Below are positions 7,952 through 15,585 of a stretch of DNA of 22,540 bases, in pieces. Location of the stretch: the NCBI GenBank assembly GCA_964591255.1, contig CAZQAA010000091.1:1-22540 (forward strand). Reading direction: 5' to 3'. Below the pieces are notes generated by a model. It did no database searches. It was not told where the DNA came from and saw only the letters and a list, made by a program, of their open reading frames with translations. This DNA is from CAZQAA01 sp964591255. Lineage in GTDB: Bacteria; Desulfobacterota; DSM-4660; Desulfatiglandales; Desulfatiglandaceae. The stretch's first letter is position 1; every line of letters starts with the position of its first letter. The translations under genes were made by a program, and so were the position numbers.

Positions 7952-8230
7952 TTTTGCTAATTCCATAAAAATGGAGATGAAGGTTTCTATGTAAACATTT
8001 GTTTGAGTAAGTTGTTTTTGCTGCTGATAAAAAATCAAAGAACTGGAACGATTTAATATCAACTGTCTTGATGAATAGAGATACTCTTGATCGGCTTTTG
8101 TGGCATGGCAATACTCCTGTTGGCAACAGGATTCATTCATTATGTATTATATCTTAATAAAGAGAATCGTATTGACGAATATTTATTCTTGACTTTTTTT
8201 ATTCCTCCTATTAATCAAATTCGATAAAAG
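7952..8230 (+). other. Intergenic stretch before the first B12 riboswitch
   Basis: AT-rich sequence with no convincing gene on either strand. A stem-loop TCCTGTT-GGC-AACAGGA lies at 8115-8131 but lacks a U-tract, so it is at most a weak 3' end for the dus unit. TTGACT at 8189-8194 is a possible -35 for the riboswitch transcript; its -10 is poor. Confidence 0.4.
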
Positions 8231-8400
8231 TTCAGGTGCTCTCCTTGGGGCTTAAAAGGGAACTCCGTGGAAATCGGAGACGGACCCGCCGCTGTGAGTG
8301 GGGACGAAAGCCGCATTTTGAAGTCACTGTTTCGTTTTGAGCGGAATGGGAAGGCGCGGCAAGTAGGTTGATCCACAAGTCAGAAGACCTGCCTGCGCTA
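8231..8400 (+). ncRNA. Cobalamin riboswitch A (controls btuB operon)
   Basis: Adenosylcobalamin-class aptamer. In order it shows the opening CAGGTGC (from 8233), AAAGGGAA, the nucleotide-binding core GGACCCGCCGCTGTGA, a variable stem, CACTG, GGGAAGGCGCGG, and the B12 box AGTCAGAAGACCTGCC (8378-8393). The 5' CAGGT can close with the 3' ACCTG to form P1. It precedes a B12 receptor gene and an intrinsic terminator 56 nt downstream, so bound cobalamin should end transcription early. Much of the core is identical to riboswitch C at 21811-21975. Confidence 0.95.
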
Positions 8401-8455
8401 ATGGTATGGACTTCGCGGACCTGGTCATGCCGTAAGATCTTGAGGATAAAAAGGG

Positions 8456-8497
8456 AAATCCCCGGATCGAAAACAATTTCGGTCCGGGGATTTTTTT
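8456..8497 (+). terminator. Intrinsic terminator of riboswitch A (expression platform)
   Basis: AAATCCCCGGA (8456-8466) pairs with TCCGGGGATTT (8483-8493), extended inward by TCG/CGG, around a 10-nt loop, and followed by a T-run to 8497. It lies between aptamer and gene, so it is the likely off switch. Confidence 0.9.
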
Positions 8498-8543
8498 GTT
8501 CATCGGGGCGATATATTCCTGAGGGTTTATGGAGGTAGTTGAG

Positions 8544-10565
8544 ATGAGAAAGGGTTTAATAGCATTTTTTTTATTGTTTGTTTTGTTGTCACAAACAGCC
8601 TCTTGGGCCGGAGATGAAGCATATGGGCCGGAAACGGTTATGATGGAAGAGACTGTCGTGACGGCAACCAGGACTGAAGAAAAAGTCAACAGGATCCCAG
8701 CCAATGTAACTGTTGTTGATTCGAAAGATATCGAAAATTCCAATGCAAAGAACGTGACAGACCTGTTACGATCCGAGGAGGGAATCGTTATAAGGGATCT
8801 ATTGGGAAACGGAAAGACGGCCCAGATTGACTTGAGGGGATTTGGTGAGACGGCTGCTTACAACACAGCCGTACTAGTAGATGGACGCCGGGTCAACGAG
8901 ATTGATCTCAGCGGTGTTGACTGGACACAGATCCCCCTTGATCAGATTGAAAGGATAGAGATTGTTCGTGGTACAGGTTCTGTACTTTACGGTGACAATG
9001 CGGTGGGAGGCGTTATAAACATCATTACAAAGACTCCCACAGAAAAACCGACTATTCGTGTCGGCACTGTTACAGGCAGTTTCGGCCGTAACAAACACAA
9101 TGTTTCCCTTAGTGGTGGAACAGAAAAAATCTCAGCGGCTATTTTTGCAAGCTATGATTCCACCAATGGATACAGGGAAAATTCTGAACTAAGAAACCAT
9201 GATATAGGCGGAAAGATAATATATGATCCCACTGATTTTCTCAGCTTCAATCTGAGCGGTTCGTACCATTCGGATGAGTACGGGATGCCGGGAGGCCTTA
9301 CCAGGGCCCGCATGCATGATGACAGAAGAGAGTCAGACTATCCTTATGATGATGCCAGGACACGGGATCGTTATGTGAAGTTAGGAGCAGATCTGGATAT
9401 GAATAGGTTCGGAATGGTGACGGCCGACTTCTCTTACAGGGACCGAAATACCAGCTTTAATGCCTTTGTATGGAATTATGCGCAAACAAAGGATTCAGAG
9501 ACATGGGCTTTTACACCCCGCTATGTCCGTGAGGACAGAATTATGGACCATCGAAACTCATTTATTACCGGTATTGATCTTTATTGGACTGATCAGGATA
9601 TAGACTCATTTTCAGGGACGTCATTAAGTCCGTCGGGCCGATCCGAGATTGATAGAGACTCATATGGCCTGTATGTGAACGACGAATTTTCAATATTGCA
9701 AAATCTCATCCTTTCAGTAGGCGTCCGGCATGAACGGGTGAAGTATGACCTTGAACAGATAGATCTCACAGGATTATTGAGTCCTTTGGATACTACCGTC
9801 GTGGGGAGAGAAAAAGCATATAGCGCAGGACTGACTTTTCTTTACAGCGGCAAGTCCTCTGTTTTTATACGTGCCAACAGGAGCCTCCGTTTTCCCCTTA
9901 CCGACGAGCTTGTTGTGTATGATTTTTTTGCGGGCCGGATCAACTTGAATTCCAATCTTAAGCCCCAGAGAGGGAAACATTACGAGATAGGGATAAGACA
10001 CTATTTTACACCTGATATAAGGGCTAATGTAACCCTTTTCCGTGCCAATATCAGTGATGAAATATTTTTTAATCCGGATACATTTACCAATACCAATCAT
10101 CCCAAGACCAGGCATGAGGGATTGGAAATGGGGATCAAGGCTGATCTGTTTAAAAAATTGACCATCTTTACAAACTATACCTATGAAAAGGCCAAATTCA
10201 GGTCAGATCCCTTTGATGGTAATTACATCCCTGCCGTACCAAAACACAAGGGTAATATGGGAATATTGGTCCATAATGTCATCCCTGGATTTCTCTTTTC
10301 TATTGATTACAGATGGGTAGGCTCAAGCTATCTTATCAGTGACCAGGCAAATCAAGATGAAAAACTCAGGAGATATCACACCTTGAATAGCAGGATTTCG
10401 TATGACCGAGATGGGATCAGGGCCTTTTTGGGCGTTGATAATATCACAGATACAGAGTATTCAGAATATGGAGTGTCTTCCAGTTGGTCTGGGGCCTCCT
10501 ATTATCCGGCGCCCGAAAGGACCTGGACGGCCGGAATTGAGATAAACTGGGGGGCAAGCAGATAG
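8544..10565 (+). CDS. btuB: TonB-dependent outer-membrane cobalamin receptor (BtuB-like)
   Basis: A 673-residue outer-membrane receptor for corrinoid uptake. A signal peptide with likely cleavage after SWA (20-22) is followed by a TonB box EETVVTATR (35-43), a plug domain (about 45-160, with LRGFG and the conserved YGDNAVGGVINIITK), and a 22-strand-type barrel rich in aromatic beta segments. The protein ends GIEINWGASR rather than in the terminal aromatic residue usual for such barrels. I chose ATG 8544 because GGAGG lies 8 nt upstream; the ATG at 8529 lacks a good site and would spoil the signal peptide start. Substrate assignment rests on the B12 riboswitch in front and btuFCD behind, not on sequence alone. 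Confidence 0.93.
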   Translation: MRKGLIAFFLLFVLLSQTASWAGDEAYGPETVMMEETVVTATRTEEKVNRIPANVTVVDSKDIENSNAKNVTDLLRSEEGIVIRDLLGNGKTAQIDLRGFGETAAYNTAVLVDGRRVNEIDLSGVDWTQIPLDQIERIEIVRGTGSVLYGDNAVGGVINIITKTPTEKPTIRVGTVTGSFGRNKHNVSLSGGTEKISAAIFASYDSTNGYRENSELRNHDIGGKIIYDPTDFLSFNLSGSYHSDEYGMPGGLTRARMHDDRRESDYPYDDARTRDRYVKLGADLDMNRFGMVTADFSYRDRNTSFNAFVWNYAQTKDSETWAFTPRYVREDRIMDHRNSFITGIDLYWTDQDIDSFSGTSLSPSGRSEIDRDSYGLYVNDEFSILQNLILSVGVRHERVKYDLEQIDLTGLLSPLDTTVVGREKAYSAGLTFLYSGKSSVFIRANRSLRFPLTDELVVYDFFAGRINLNSNLKPQRGKHYEIGIRHYFTPDIRANVTLFRANISDEIFFNPDTFTNTNHPKTRHEGLEMGIKADLFKKLTIFTNYTYEKAKFRSDPFDGNYIPAVPKHKGNMGILVHNVIPGFLFSIDYRWVGSSYLISDQANQDEKLRRYHTLNSRISYDRDGIRAFLGVDNITDTEYSEYGVSSSWSGASYYPAPERTWTAGIEINWGASR

Positions 10566-10570
10566 GGCCA

Positions 10571-11461
10571 ATGAAGTTTTTTTTCTATATGCTCACGGGC
10601 TTTATTGTTATTGCAGCAGATGTTCCATGTCTTGCAACTACATTTCATGATGCCCTTGGGAGGACAATAAACCTGGAGTCGCCACCCAGAAGGATCGTCA
10701 CATTGGCCCCCAGCCTGACTGAAATCATTTTTTGTCTGGGTCTGGGGGATCGCCTTGTAGGGGTAACAACATTCAGTGATTATCCTCCTGAGGCGGCACA
10801 AAAGCCTAAGGTCGGAACCTATGTAAACCTGAATGTGGAAAAAATTATTGATTTGGCCCCTGATTTTGCTATAGGGACAGCAGATGGCAACAGCAGGAGG
10901 ATTATAGGGCTTCTTGATCAGGCAGGCATCCCTGTCTATGTGGTAAATCCCCGTAATATAAGGGGGGTAATTGATACTATAGCATCCCTTGGCAAACCCC
11001 TGGGAGTCTGGGATAGGGCAAGTGAATTATCGAACCTTTTAACTGCCCAGGTAAACGATGTCGTGCAAAAGGTGAGGGGACTAAAACGTACACTGGTATT
11101 CTTGCAGATAAATGTTAAACCTATTATGACCGTGAACAGGCATACGTTGCATAATGACCTTATTCGCCTTGCAGGAGGCAAAAACATGGCAGAGGATGAG
11201 CCTGTCACATATCCCAGGATAAGCATAGAGGAGGTGATTCGCAAAGGACCTGAGGTCATTATTATATCTTCCATGGAGCGTGGCGGAAGTTTTGAGGATG
11301 CCAGAAAAGAATGGATGAAATGGCCCAATATCCCCGCTGTAAGAGACGGACGTGTTTATCTCGTAGACTCTGATCTGCTTGACCGCTCTTCTCCCCGTAT
11401 TGTCGAGGGACTAAAAACAGTAGCCGAGCTGATTCACCCCGAGGCAGGGTGGAATAACTGA
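10571..11461 (+). CDS. btuF: Periplasmic cobalamin-binding protein (BtuF-like)
   Basis: Solute-binding protein that passes corrinoid from the periplasm to the ABC transporter. At 296 residues it has a Sec signal peptide (about 1-22, ending CLA) and no clear lipobox. The mature start DALGRTINLESPPRRIVTLA and the motif SLTEIIFCLGLGDRLVGVT are typical of the BtuF/FhuD/FepB class. The two-lobe layout is seen in DLAPDFAIG and later VIIISSME. Its ATG is 5 nt after btuB, and its stop shares one base with the btuC start. It could in principle carry another chelate, but the riboswitch argues for cobalamin. Confidence 0.92.
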   Translation: MKFFFYMLTGFIVIAADVPCLATTFHDALGRTINLESPPRRIVTLAPSLTEIIFCLGLGDRLVGVTTFSDYPPEAAQKPKVGTYVNLNVEKIIDLAPDFAIGTADGNSRRIIGLLDQAGIPVYVVNPRNIRGVIDTIASLGKPLGVWDRASELSNLLTAQVNDVVQKVRGLKRTLVFLQINVKPIMTVNRHTLHNDLIRLAGGKNMAEDEPVTYPRISIEEVIRKGPEVIIISSMERGGSFEDARKEWMKWPNIPAVRDGRVYLVDSDLLDRSSPRIVEGLKTVAELIHPEAGWNN

Positions 11462-12495
11462 TGAATTCTTTTCCTCTGAAAAGGCCTCTCGGCCCTGCAA
11501 AGGTGTTGAGTATTTCCACTATCCTTCTTGTATTACTTTTTCTCACTATTTTGTTTTCCCTCTCAGCTGGTACAGCTGAGGTGAGCTTGGGCCAGGTTAT
11601 GAAACTGTTGTCAGGAAGGGGTGGAGACCTTGATACCGCCGGACTTATTATCTTTAAGATCAGGCTCCCGAGGATTATCCTGGCCGGTTTGGTGGGTTTT
11701 TCCCTGTCTATTGGCGGTGTAGTATTTCAGGCCCTTTTAAGAAATCCGCTTGCTGATCCCTTTATATTAGGAGTTTCCAGCGGTGGTGCATTTGGTGCGG
11801 TTGTGGGTATAATATTCGGTTTTGGTTTCAGGTTTGGAATCCCGGTAATGGCCTTTGGAGGCTCTCTATTGACCGTCTTTATGGTAATGATAGTGGGCAA
11901 AAGAGGCATGGGCATGGAGTCTTCCACCATCCTGCTTACCGGTGTGATCATTAATGCCTTTTTTACCGCCATTATTATGTTTTTCATTTCCAGTGCCGTT
12001 GATGACCGTCTCCATTCCATGCTGTTTTGGCTGTATGGCGATCTTTCCCAGAGCTATTATACCCAGTCTGCCATCATTATGCCTGTCGTCCTTGTTGCCT
12101 TTATGGTTCTATACCGATTCTCAAGGCATTTGAATATCATTACTGCGGGCGAGGATACAGCATTGCAGTTGGGAGTGGATGTGGAAAAGGCGAAAAAAGT
12201 GTCTTTTTTGGTGGTTTCCCTTAGTATAGGTTTGGTTGTATCATTCTCCGGCCTGATAGGTTTTGTGGGCCTGATTATTCCCCACCTTGCCAGAATGGCG
12301 TGGGGTTCTGATCATCGCCTATTGATACCTGTTTCTGCCATCGGGGGTGCAATTTTTCTGATAGTCTCAGACACTATTGCAAGGACCATAATATCGCCCA
12401 GTGAGCTGCCAGTCGGGGTAATAACCGCCTTTATAGGTGCGCCCTTTTTTATATATCTGCTTAGGAGCAGAAATAGTAAATGGAACCACTCCTGA
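11461..12495 (+). CDS. btuC: Cobalamin ABC transporter permease (BtuC-like)
   Basis: Inner-membrane permease of the FecCD/BtuC family, 344 residues, with about ten hydrophobic helices. Family signatures include RLPRIILAGLVGFSLSIGGVVFQALLRNPLADPFILG near residues 62-98 (read as adjoining blocks), LLTGVIINAF, and the coupling-region GLIGFVGLIIPHLAR..WG..HR. Translation starts in the TGATG overlap with btuF, and its end overlaps btuD by 16 nt, so the three transporter genes are tightly coupled. Confidence 0.94.
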   Translation: MNSFPLKRPLGPAKVLSISTILLVLLFLTILFSLSAGTAEVSLGQVMKLLSGRGGDLDTAGLIIFKIRLPRIILAGLVGFSLSIGGVVFQALLRNPLADPFILGVSSGGAFGAVVGIIFGFGFRFGIPVMAFGGSLLTVFMVMIVGKRGMGMESSTILLTGVIINAFFTAIIMFFISSAVDDRLHSMLFWLYGDLSQSYYTQSAIIMPVVLVAFMVLYRFSRHLNIITAGEDTALQLGVDVEKAKKVSFLVVSLSIGLVVSFSGLIGFVGLIIPHLARMAWGSDHRLLIPVSAIGGAIFLIVSDTIARTIISPSELPVGVITAFIGAPFFIYLLRSRNSKWNHS

Positions 12496-13256
12496 AGCTT
12501 CGAAAGATAGACTTTTCCTACGATACCTCATGGGTCCTGAAAGGGATCGACCTGGATATCTTCCCCGGGGAGGTGTTTGGCATCCTGGGGCCTAATGGCT
12601 CTGGTAAAAGCACGCTTTTAAAGCTCATGGATGGTATTTTACCTCCTGGAAAGGGAGAAATACTGCTGAAGGGCTATCCCATATCTGACTGCTCCAGGGC
12701 CGAGATCGCAAGGCAGGTGGCAATGGTGGCACAGGAAAGCCATTTCAGGTTTTCTTTTTCTGTTCTTGAAGTGGTTCTTATGGGGAGATTTGTACATATG
12801 AAAGGGTCACAGTTTGAAGGAAGACACGATCTGGATGTTGCCTTCAGTTCCCTTAAAGCCACCCATTCCATTGATCTTGCCAACAGGTCCATCCATGAGC
12901 TTTCCGGTGGAGAAAAACAGCGGGTATTGTTGGCAAGGGCGCTCGCCCAGGAACCCTCCCTGATACTGTTGGATGAAGTCACGTCGTTTCTTGACTTGCG
13001 GTACAAAAAAGAAATATTTGATCTTATATCTTCTATGGCCCATGATACAGGACTTGGTGTGGTTTTGGCTTCTCATGACATTGATCTTATGGCACGATTT
13101 TGTGACAGGATCGTTATGATAAAGGATGGGAATGTCTATTCAGTAGGCACACCTGTGGAGGTGCTTACCGACAAGGCCGTTGAATATGTCTATGGATGTC
13201 CTGTTATTGTCGATAGAAATCCTGCAACAATGAGTCCGCGTGTGAATCTTAAATAG
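12480..13256 (+). CDS. btuD: Cobalamin ABC transporter ATPase (BtuD-like)
   Basis: A 258-residue ATPase that powers BtuC. Walker A is GPNGSGKST (37-45), the Q-loop Gln is 85, the signature LSGGE is 141-145, Walker B is LILLDE (161-166) and the H-loop His is 199. The residue after the catalytic glutamate is valine (DEVTS) where most importers have proline (DEPTS), a mild deviation that need not affect activity. It starts inside the end of btuC. The next gene, exbB, begins 46 nt later with its own strong ribosome binding site. Confidence 0.94.
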   Translation: MEPLLKLRKIDFSYDTSWVLKGIDLDIFPGEVFGILGPNGSGKSTLLKLMDGILPPGKGEILLKGYPISDCSRAEIARQVAMVAQESHFRFSFSVLEVVLMGRFVHMKGSQFEGRHDLDVAFSSLKATHSIDLANRSIHELSGGEKQRVLLARALAQEPSLILLDEVTSFLDLRYKKEIFDLISSMAHDTGLGVVLASHDIDLMARFCDRIVMIKDGNVYSVGTPVEVLTDKAVEYVYGCPVIVDRNPATMSPRVNLK

Positions 13257-13302
13257 CACCTGAACAAAATATGGAAGGAATACAGACAGGAGGTCATTAT
13301 TG

Positions 13303-13932
13303 ATGGATATTTTTGTCAAGGGAGGTCCCATCATGTATCCCCTGTTGGCATGTTCTATCATTGCCGCTACAGTAATTATAGAACGTCTTTTTTTCTGGAT
13401 AAAGGAGGATATTGGTAGAGATCAGGACCTGGTTGATGCGATCCTGGAGTTATGCAGAAGAGGCGACTGGGGAGCTGTCAAGAACCGGGTGGCCGGATCC
13501 AAAGACTATGTGGTCAGGGTGCTCGTGACCGGGATACTCCACAAGGAATTTTCTATGGCCAAGGCCATGGAATCCGCTGCTGCCGAGGAGTTAAAGAGGA
13601 TGCGGCGGTATACAGGGGTTTTGGACACCATGATTACAGTTGCCCCTCTTCTGGGTATATTCGGCACAGTAATAGGGATCATCATTTCTTTTGAATTGTT
13701 GGGAACAGGAGGCATAGAACATCCCCAGGCCGTTACGGCCGGCATTGCCCAGGCCCTGATCACTACTGCAGCAGGTCTTGGGATCGCGATCCTATCGGTT
13801 TTTCCCTATAATTATTTCAATTCACGTGTGGAGGACGCGGCACTCACTATTGAAAAATATGCGACCAGCCTGGAGATTGTGTACGAGAAACTGATCCAGG
13901 AAGTGGACAAGCAAGGAGTGGAACCGGCATGA
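13303..13932 (+). CDS. exbB: ExbB/TolQ-family proton channel subunit
   Basis: Inner-membrane subunit of the motor that energises TonB. At 209 residues it has the expected three membrane helices: one near 9-30, and a pair around 105-130 and 145-170 containing LLGIFGTVIGII and ALITTAAGLGIAI. I chose ATG 13303, which has AGGAGGT 8 nt upstream; the TTG one codon earlier is less well placed. It overlaps exbD by 4 nt (ATGA). Location in a B12-regulated uptake operon indicates an energiser dedicated to BtuB rather than the Tol system. Confidence 0.92.
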   Translation: MDIFVKGGPIMYPLLACSIIAATVIIERLFFWIKEDIGRDQDLVDAILELCRRGDWGAVKNRVAGSKDYVVRVLVTGILHKEFSMAKAMESAAAEELKRMRRYTGVLDTMITVAPLLGIFGTVIGIIISFELLGTGGIEHPQAVTAGIAQALITTAAGLGIAILSVFPYNYFNSRVEDAALTIEKYATSLEIVYEKLIQEVDKQGVEPA

Positions 13933-14333
13933 AAATCCGGACGAAGACAGGGCGAAAGGTACGCATTGAGATGCTGCCGCTGATCGATATCGTATTTCTT
14001 CTTCTTGTGTTTTTTATATATGCAATGCTTTCCATGAGTGTCCACCGGGGGATACCAGTTGCCCTTCCATCATCCTCCACCGCCAGGATAGACAATGATC
14101 TTGTGCTCAGTGTCACCGTAAGGGAGGACGGTTCTGTCTATGTTGACAAGCAGAGGATAGAACTTGATGATCTTGCCGAGTTTCTTAAAACAAAAGCTCG
14201 GGTGGAGAAGAAACCGGGGATACTCCTTTTTGTCCACCGTGATCTTCCATATCAGGAATTATTTCGTGTTATGGATCAAATCAGGATGTCAGGCCTGAAC
14301 AGGCTTTCTCTTCAGGCGGAACTCCGCGAATAA
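13929..14333 (+). CDS. exbD: ExbD/TolR-family protein
   Basis: Partner of ExbB, 134 residues: a short basic cytoplasmic start, one membrane helix (about 16-36), then a periplasmic domain. Asp20 in PLIDIVFLLL is the conserved proton-carrying residue, matching Asp25 of E. coli ExbD. It overlaps exbB by 4 nt and tonB by 1 nt. Confidence 0.93.
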   Translation: MKIRTKTGRKVRIEMLPLIDIVFLLLVFFIYAMLSMSVHRGIPVALPSSSTARIDNDLVLSVTVREDGSVYVDKQRIELDDLAEFLKTKARVEKKPGILLFVHRDLPYQELFRVMDQIRMSGLNRLSLQAELRE

Positions 14334-15091
14334 TGATGAAAAGGTTTTTGTTTCCCTGCTGTCTTGCCGTAGCAATGCATGCCTTGTTGTTCTTTCTGGG
14401 CGCGGGATGGATTGAAAAAATATCTTCCCCAAGATGGACACCAGCAGGGGATATGGCTCTTATATTGCTCACTCAACAGGTCGCATCAGAAACAAAAAAG
14501 CAGGCCCCGTTTATCCAAAGCCCAAAGAAAATCGATGAATTCAAAAAGGAGAAAGTCAAGCAGTGCCATGTTCAAAAAAGACCAGTTAGGAAGGCACCTC
14601 TTCATGTTAAGAAACCAGAGCTTAATACCAAGCAACAAAAGAAACGGCTATCAGACAAAAATCCTCTTCCTTTTGTAACGACTCAAAATCCGAAGAAAAC
14701 GACTGACCTTCAGGATCTCCGGCAGGCAAAGGAAATATCCGCGCCTGGTTATAACAATCGGCAGCTTGCTGAAACAGGTCCTGATTCCGCTCCAGCAGGA
14801 CCAGGGGGGAGGGTTACCAGATATGCAAGACCGGAATACTCAAAAAATCCAAGACCTGTATATCCCAAGCTCGCGAGGAAAAGGGGATATGAAGGCGTAG
14901 TTCTTCTTGAAGTTCTTGTAAACAAGGCTGGAGTGGTAGAGGATCTGCGTGTAAAGAAAACAAGCGGACATGCAATCTTGGACAGGGCAGCAGAAAAATC
15001 TGTAAAGAAATGGATGTTCGAGCCGGCAATGATCGGGGGCAAGGCGATACAGACATGGGTTGTTGTTCCTGTCCGTTTTAAATTAGAATAG
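14333..15091 (+). CDS. tonB: TonB energy transducer
   Basis: Spans the periplasm to couple the ExbBD motor to BtuB. Of 252 residues, the first 27 make a membrane anchor with His16, the residue of the TonB SxxxH motif, though the serine position is alanine here. A lysine-rich, moderately proline-rich linker (about 55-160) follows. The C-terminal TonB domain (about 165-252) includes PVYPKLARKRGYEGVVLLEV, SGHAILDRAA and a FEPA/WVVVPVRF ending. Its first ATG shares a base with the exbD stop; a second ATG follows directly and could be the real start. It is the last gene of unit A, and no terminator is evident before riboswitch B. Confidence 0.92.
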   Translation: MMKRFLFPCCLAVAMHALLFFLGAGWIEKISSPRWTPAGDMALILLTQQVASETKKQAPFIQSPKKIDEFKKEKVKQCHVQKRPVRKAPLHVKKPELNTKQQKKRLSDKNPLPFVTTQNPKKTTDLQDLRQAKEISAPGYNNRQLAETGPDSAPAGPGGRVTRYARPEYSKNPRPVYPKLARKRGYEGVVLLEVLVNKAGVVEDLRVKKTSGHAILDRAAEKSVKKWMFEPAMIGGKAIQTWVVVPVRFKLE

Positions 15092-15182
15092 TGCCAAATC
15101 AACAAGGAATTGACTTAATAATTGGCTGTTGACAAACTGTCCGGCATATGATAGCAATCCCAAAAACATAAAGATGGTAGAG

Positions 15183-15356
15183 ACGTTTGGTGTTCACCAG
15201 CATCCCGGAACACGGTGTAAATCCGTGACGGTCCCGCCGCTGTAACTCCGCCCTGTTTAAAACAGGGAACTCTTTTGGCAGAATAAAGGTCACTGTTTCG
15301 ATTAATCGGGACGGGAAGGCCGTCAAAAGAGCGGGGAAGTCAGAAGACCTGCTGGA
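15183..15356 (+). ncRNA. Cobalamin riboswitch B (controls cbpAB-cob operon)
   Basis: Cobalamin aptamer with GGTGTAAATCCGTGACGGTC, CCCGCCGCTGTAAC, a peripheral hairpin CCCTGTTT/AAACAGGG, GGTCACTG, CGGGACGGGAAGGC and the B12 box AGTCAGAAGACCTGCT (15338-15353). Its variable stems differ from riboswitches A and C, so it is not a recent copy of them. A TTGACA at 15129-15134 is a possible -35, but its 17-bp-spaced -10 (TAGCAA) is weak. A terminator hairpin follows before the first gene. Confidence 0.95.
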
Positions 15357-15388
15357 GAATTGCTACAGGACGTCCCGATGGTAAAGGG

Positions 15389-15431
15389 AACCTGGTGAGG
15401 CCGATTGTTTGCGGCTGACCCGGGTTTTTTT
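15389..15431 (+). terminator. Intrinsic terminator of riboswitch B (expression platform)
   Basis: AACCTGG pairs with CCCGGGTT (one G-T wobble), and after a 3x3 internal loop GGCCG pairs with CGGCT, closing on an ATTGTTTG loop. Seven T residues follow. It lies 42 nt before the cbpA start, so all downstream genes should be off when cobalamin is bound. Confidence 0.85.
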
Positions 15432-15473
15432 ATGGAACCAGTCAATACGACAAGAAACTAGGGAGGAAGATCA

Positions 15474-15575
15474 ATGAAAAATCAAAAAATTATTTCTTAT
15501 CGCAGAATTTGCAAAGGGGCAACCGGTACAGGACTGTCTCATTTCATTCTTCTGGCACCCAAAATAAAGAAATAA
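15474..15575 (+). CDS. cbpA: CbpA-type modified-peptide precursor (33 residues)
   Basis: A short but well-framed gene with GGGAGG upstream of the ATG. It encodes 33 residues, reading in parts MKNQKIISYRRICKG, ATGTGLSHFILL and APKIKK. The peptide has eight lysines or arginines and no acidic residues, one cysteine (C13), one histidine (H23), and a Gly/Thr-rich centre between them. There is no signal peptide, and no obvious double-glycine leader cleavage site. It lies 10 nt before a SPASM radical SAM gene, the layout of ribosomally made, enzyme-modified peptides. I recognise the pair as CbpA/CbpB, a family named from genomics and associated with cobalamin-regulated loci. The mature product and role are unknown. 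Existence as a gene is well supported; modification is inference from context. Confidence 0.8.
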   Translation: MKNQKIISYRRICKGATGTGLSHFILLAPKIKK

Positions 15576-15585
15576 GGCAGATTAG

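Noticed and set aside
8115..8131. Stem-loop TCCTGTT/AACAGGA as terminator of the dus unit
   Set aside because: The 7-bp stem is followed by mixed sequence rather than a T-run, so it is not called.
7910..8140. Minus-strand 76-codon frame between dus and riboswitch A
   Set aside because: It overlaps the end of dus, has no clear ribosome binding site or motif, and lies in AT-rich spacer sequence.
8529..8543. Earlier ATG for btuB
   Set aside because: It would place the GGAGG ribosome binding site inside the gene and put acidic residues ahead of the signal peptide.
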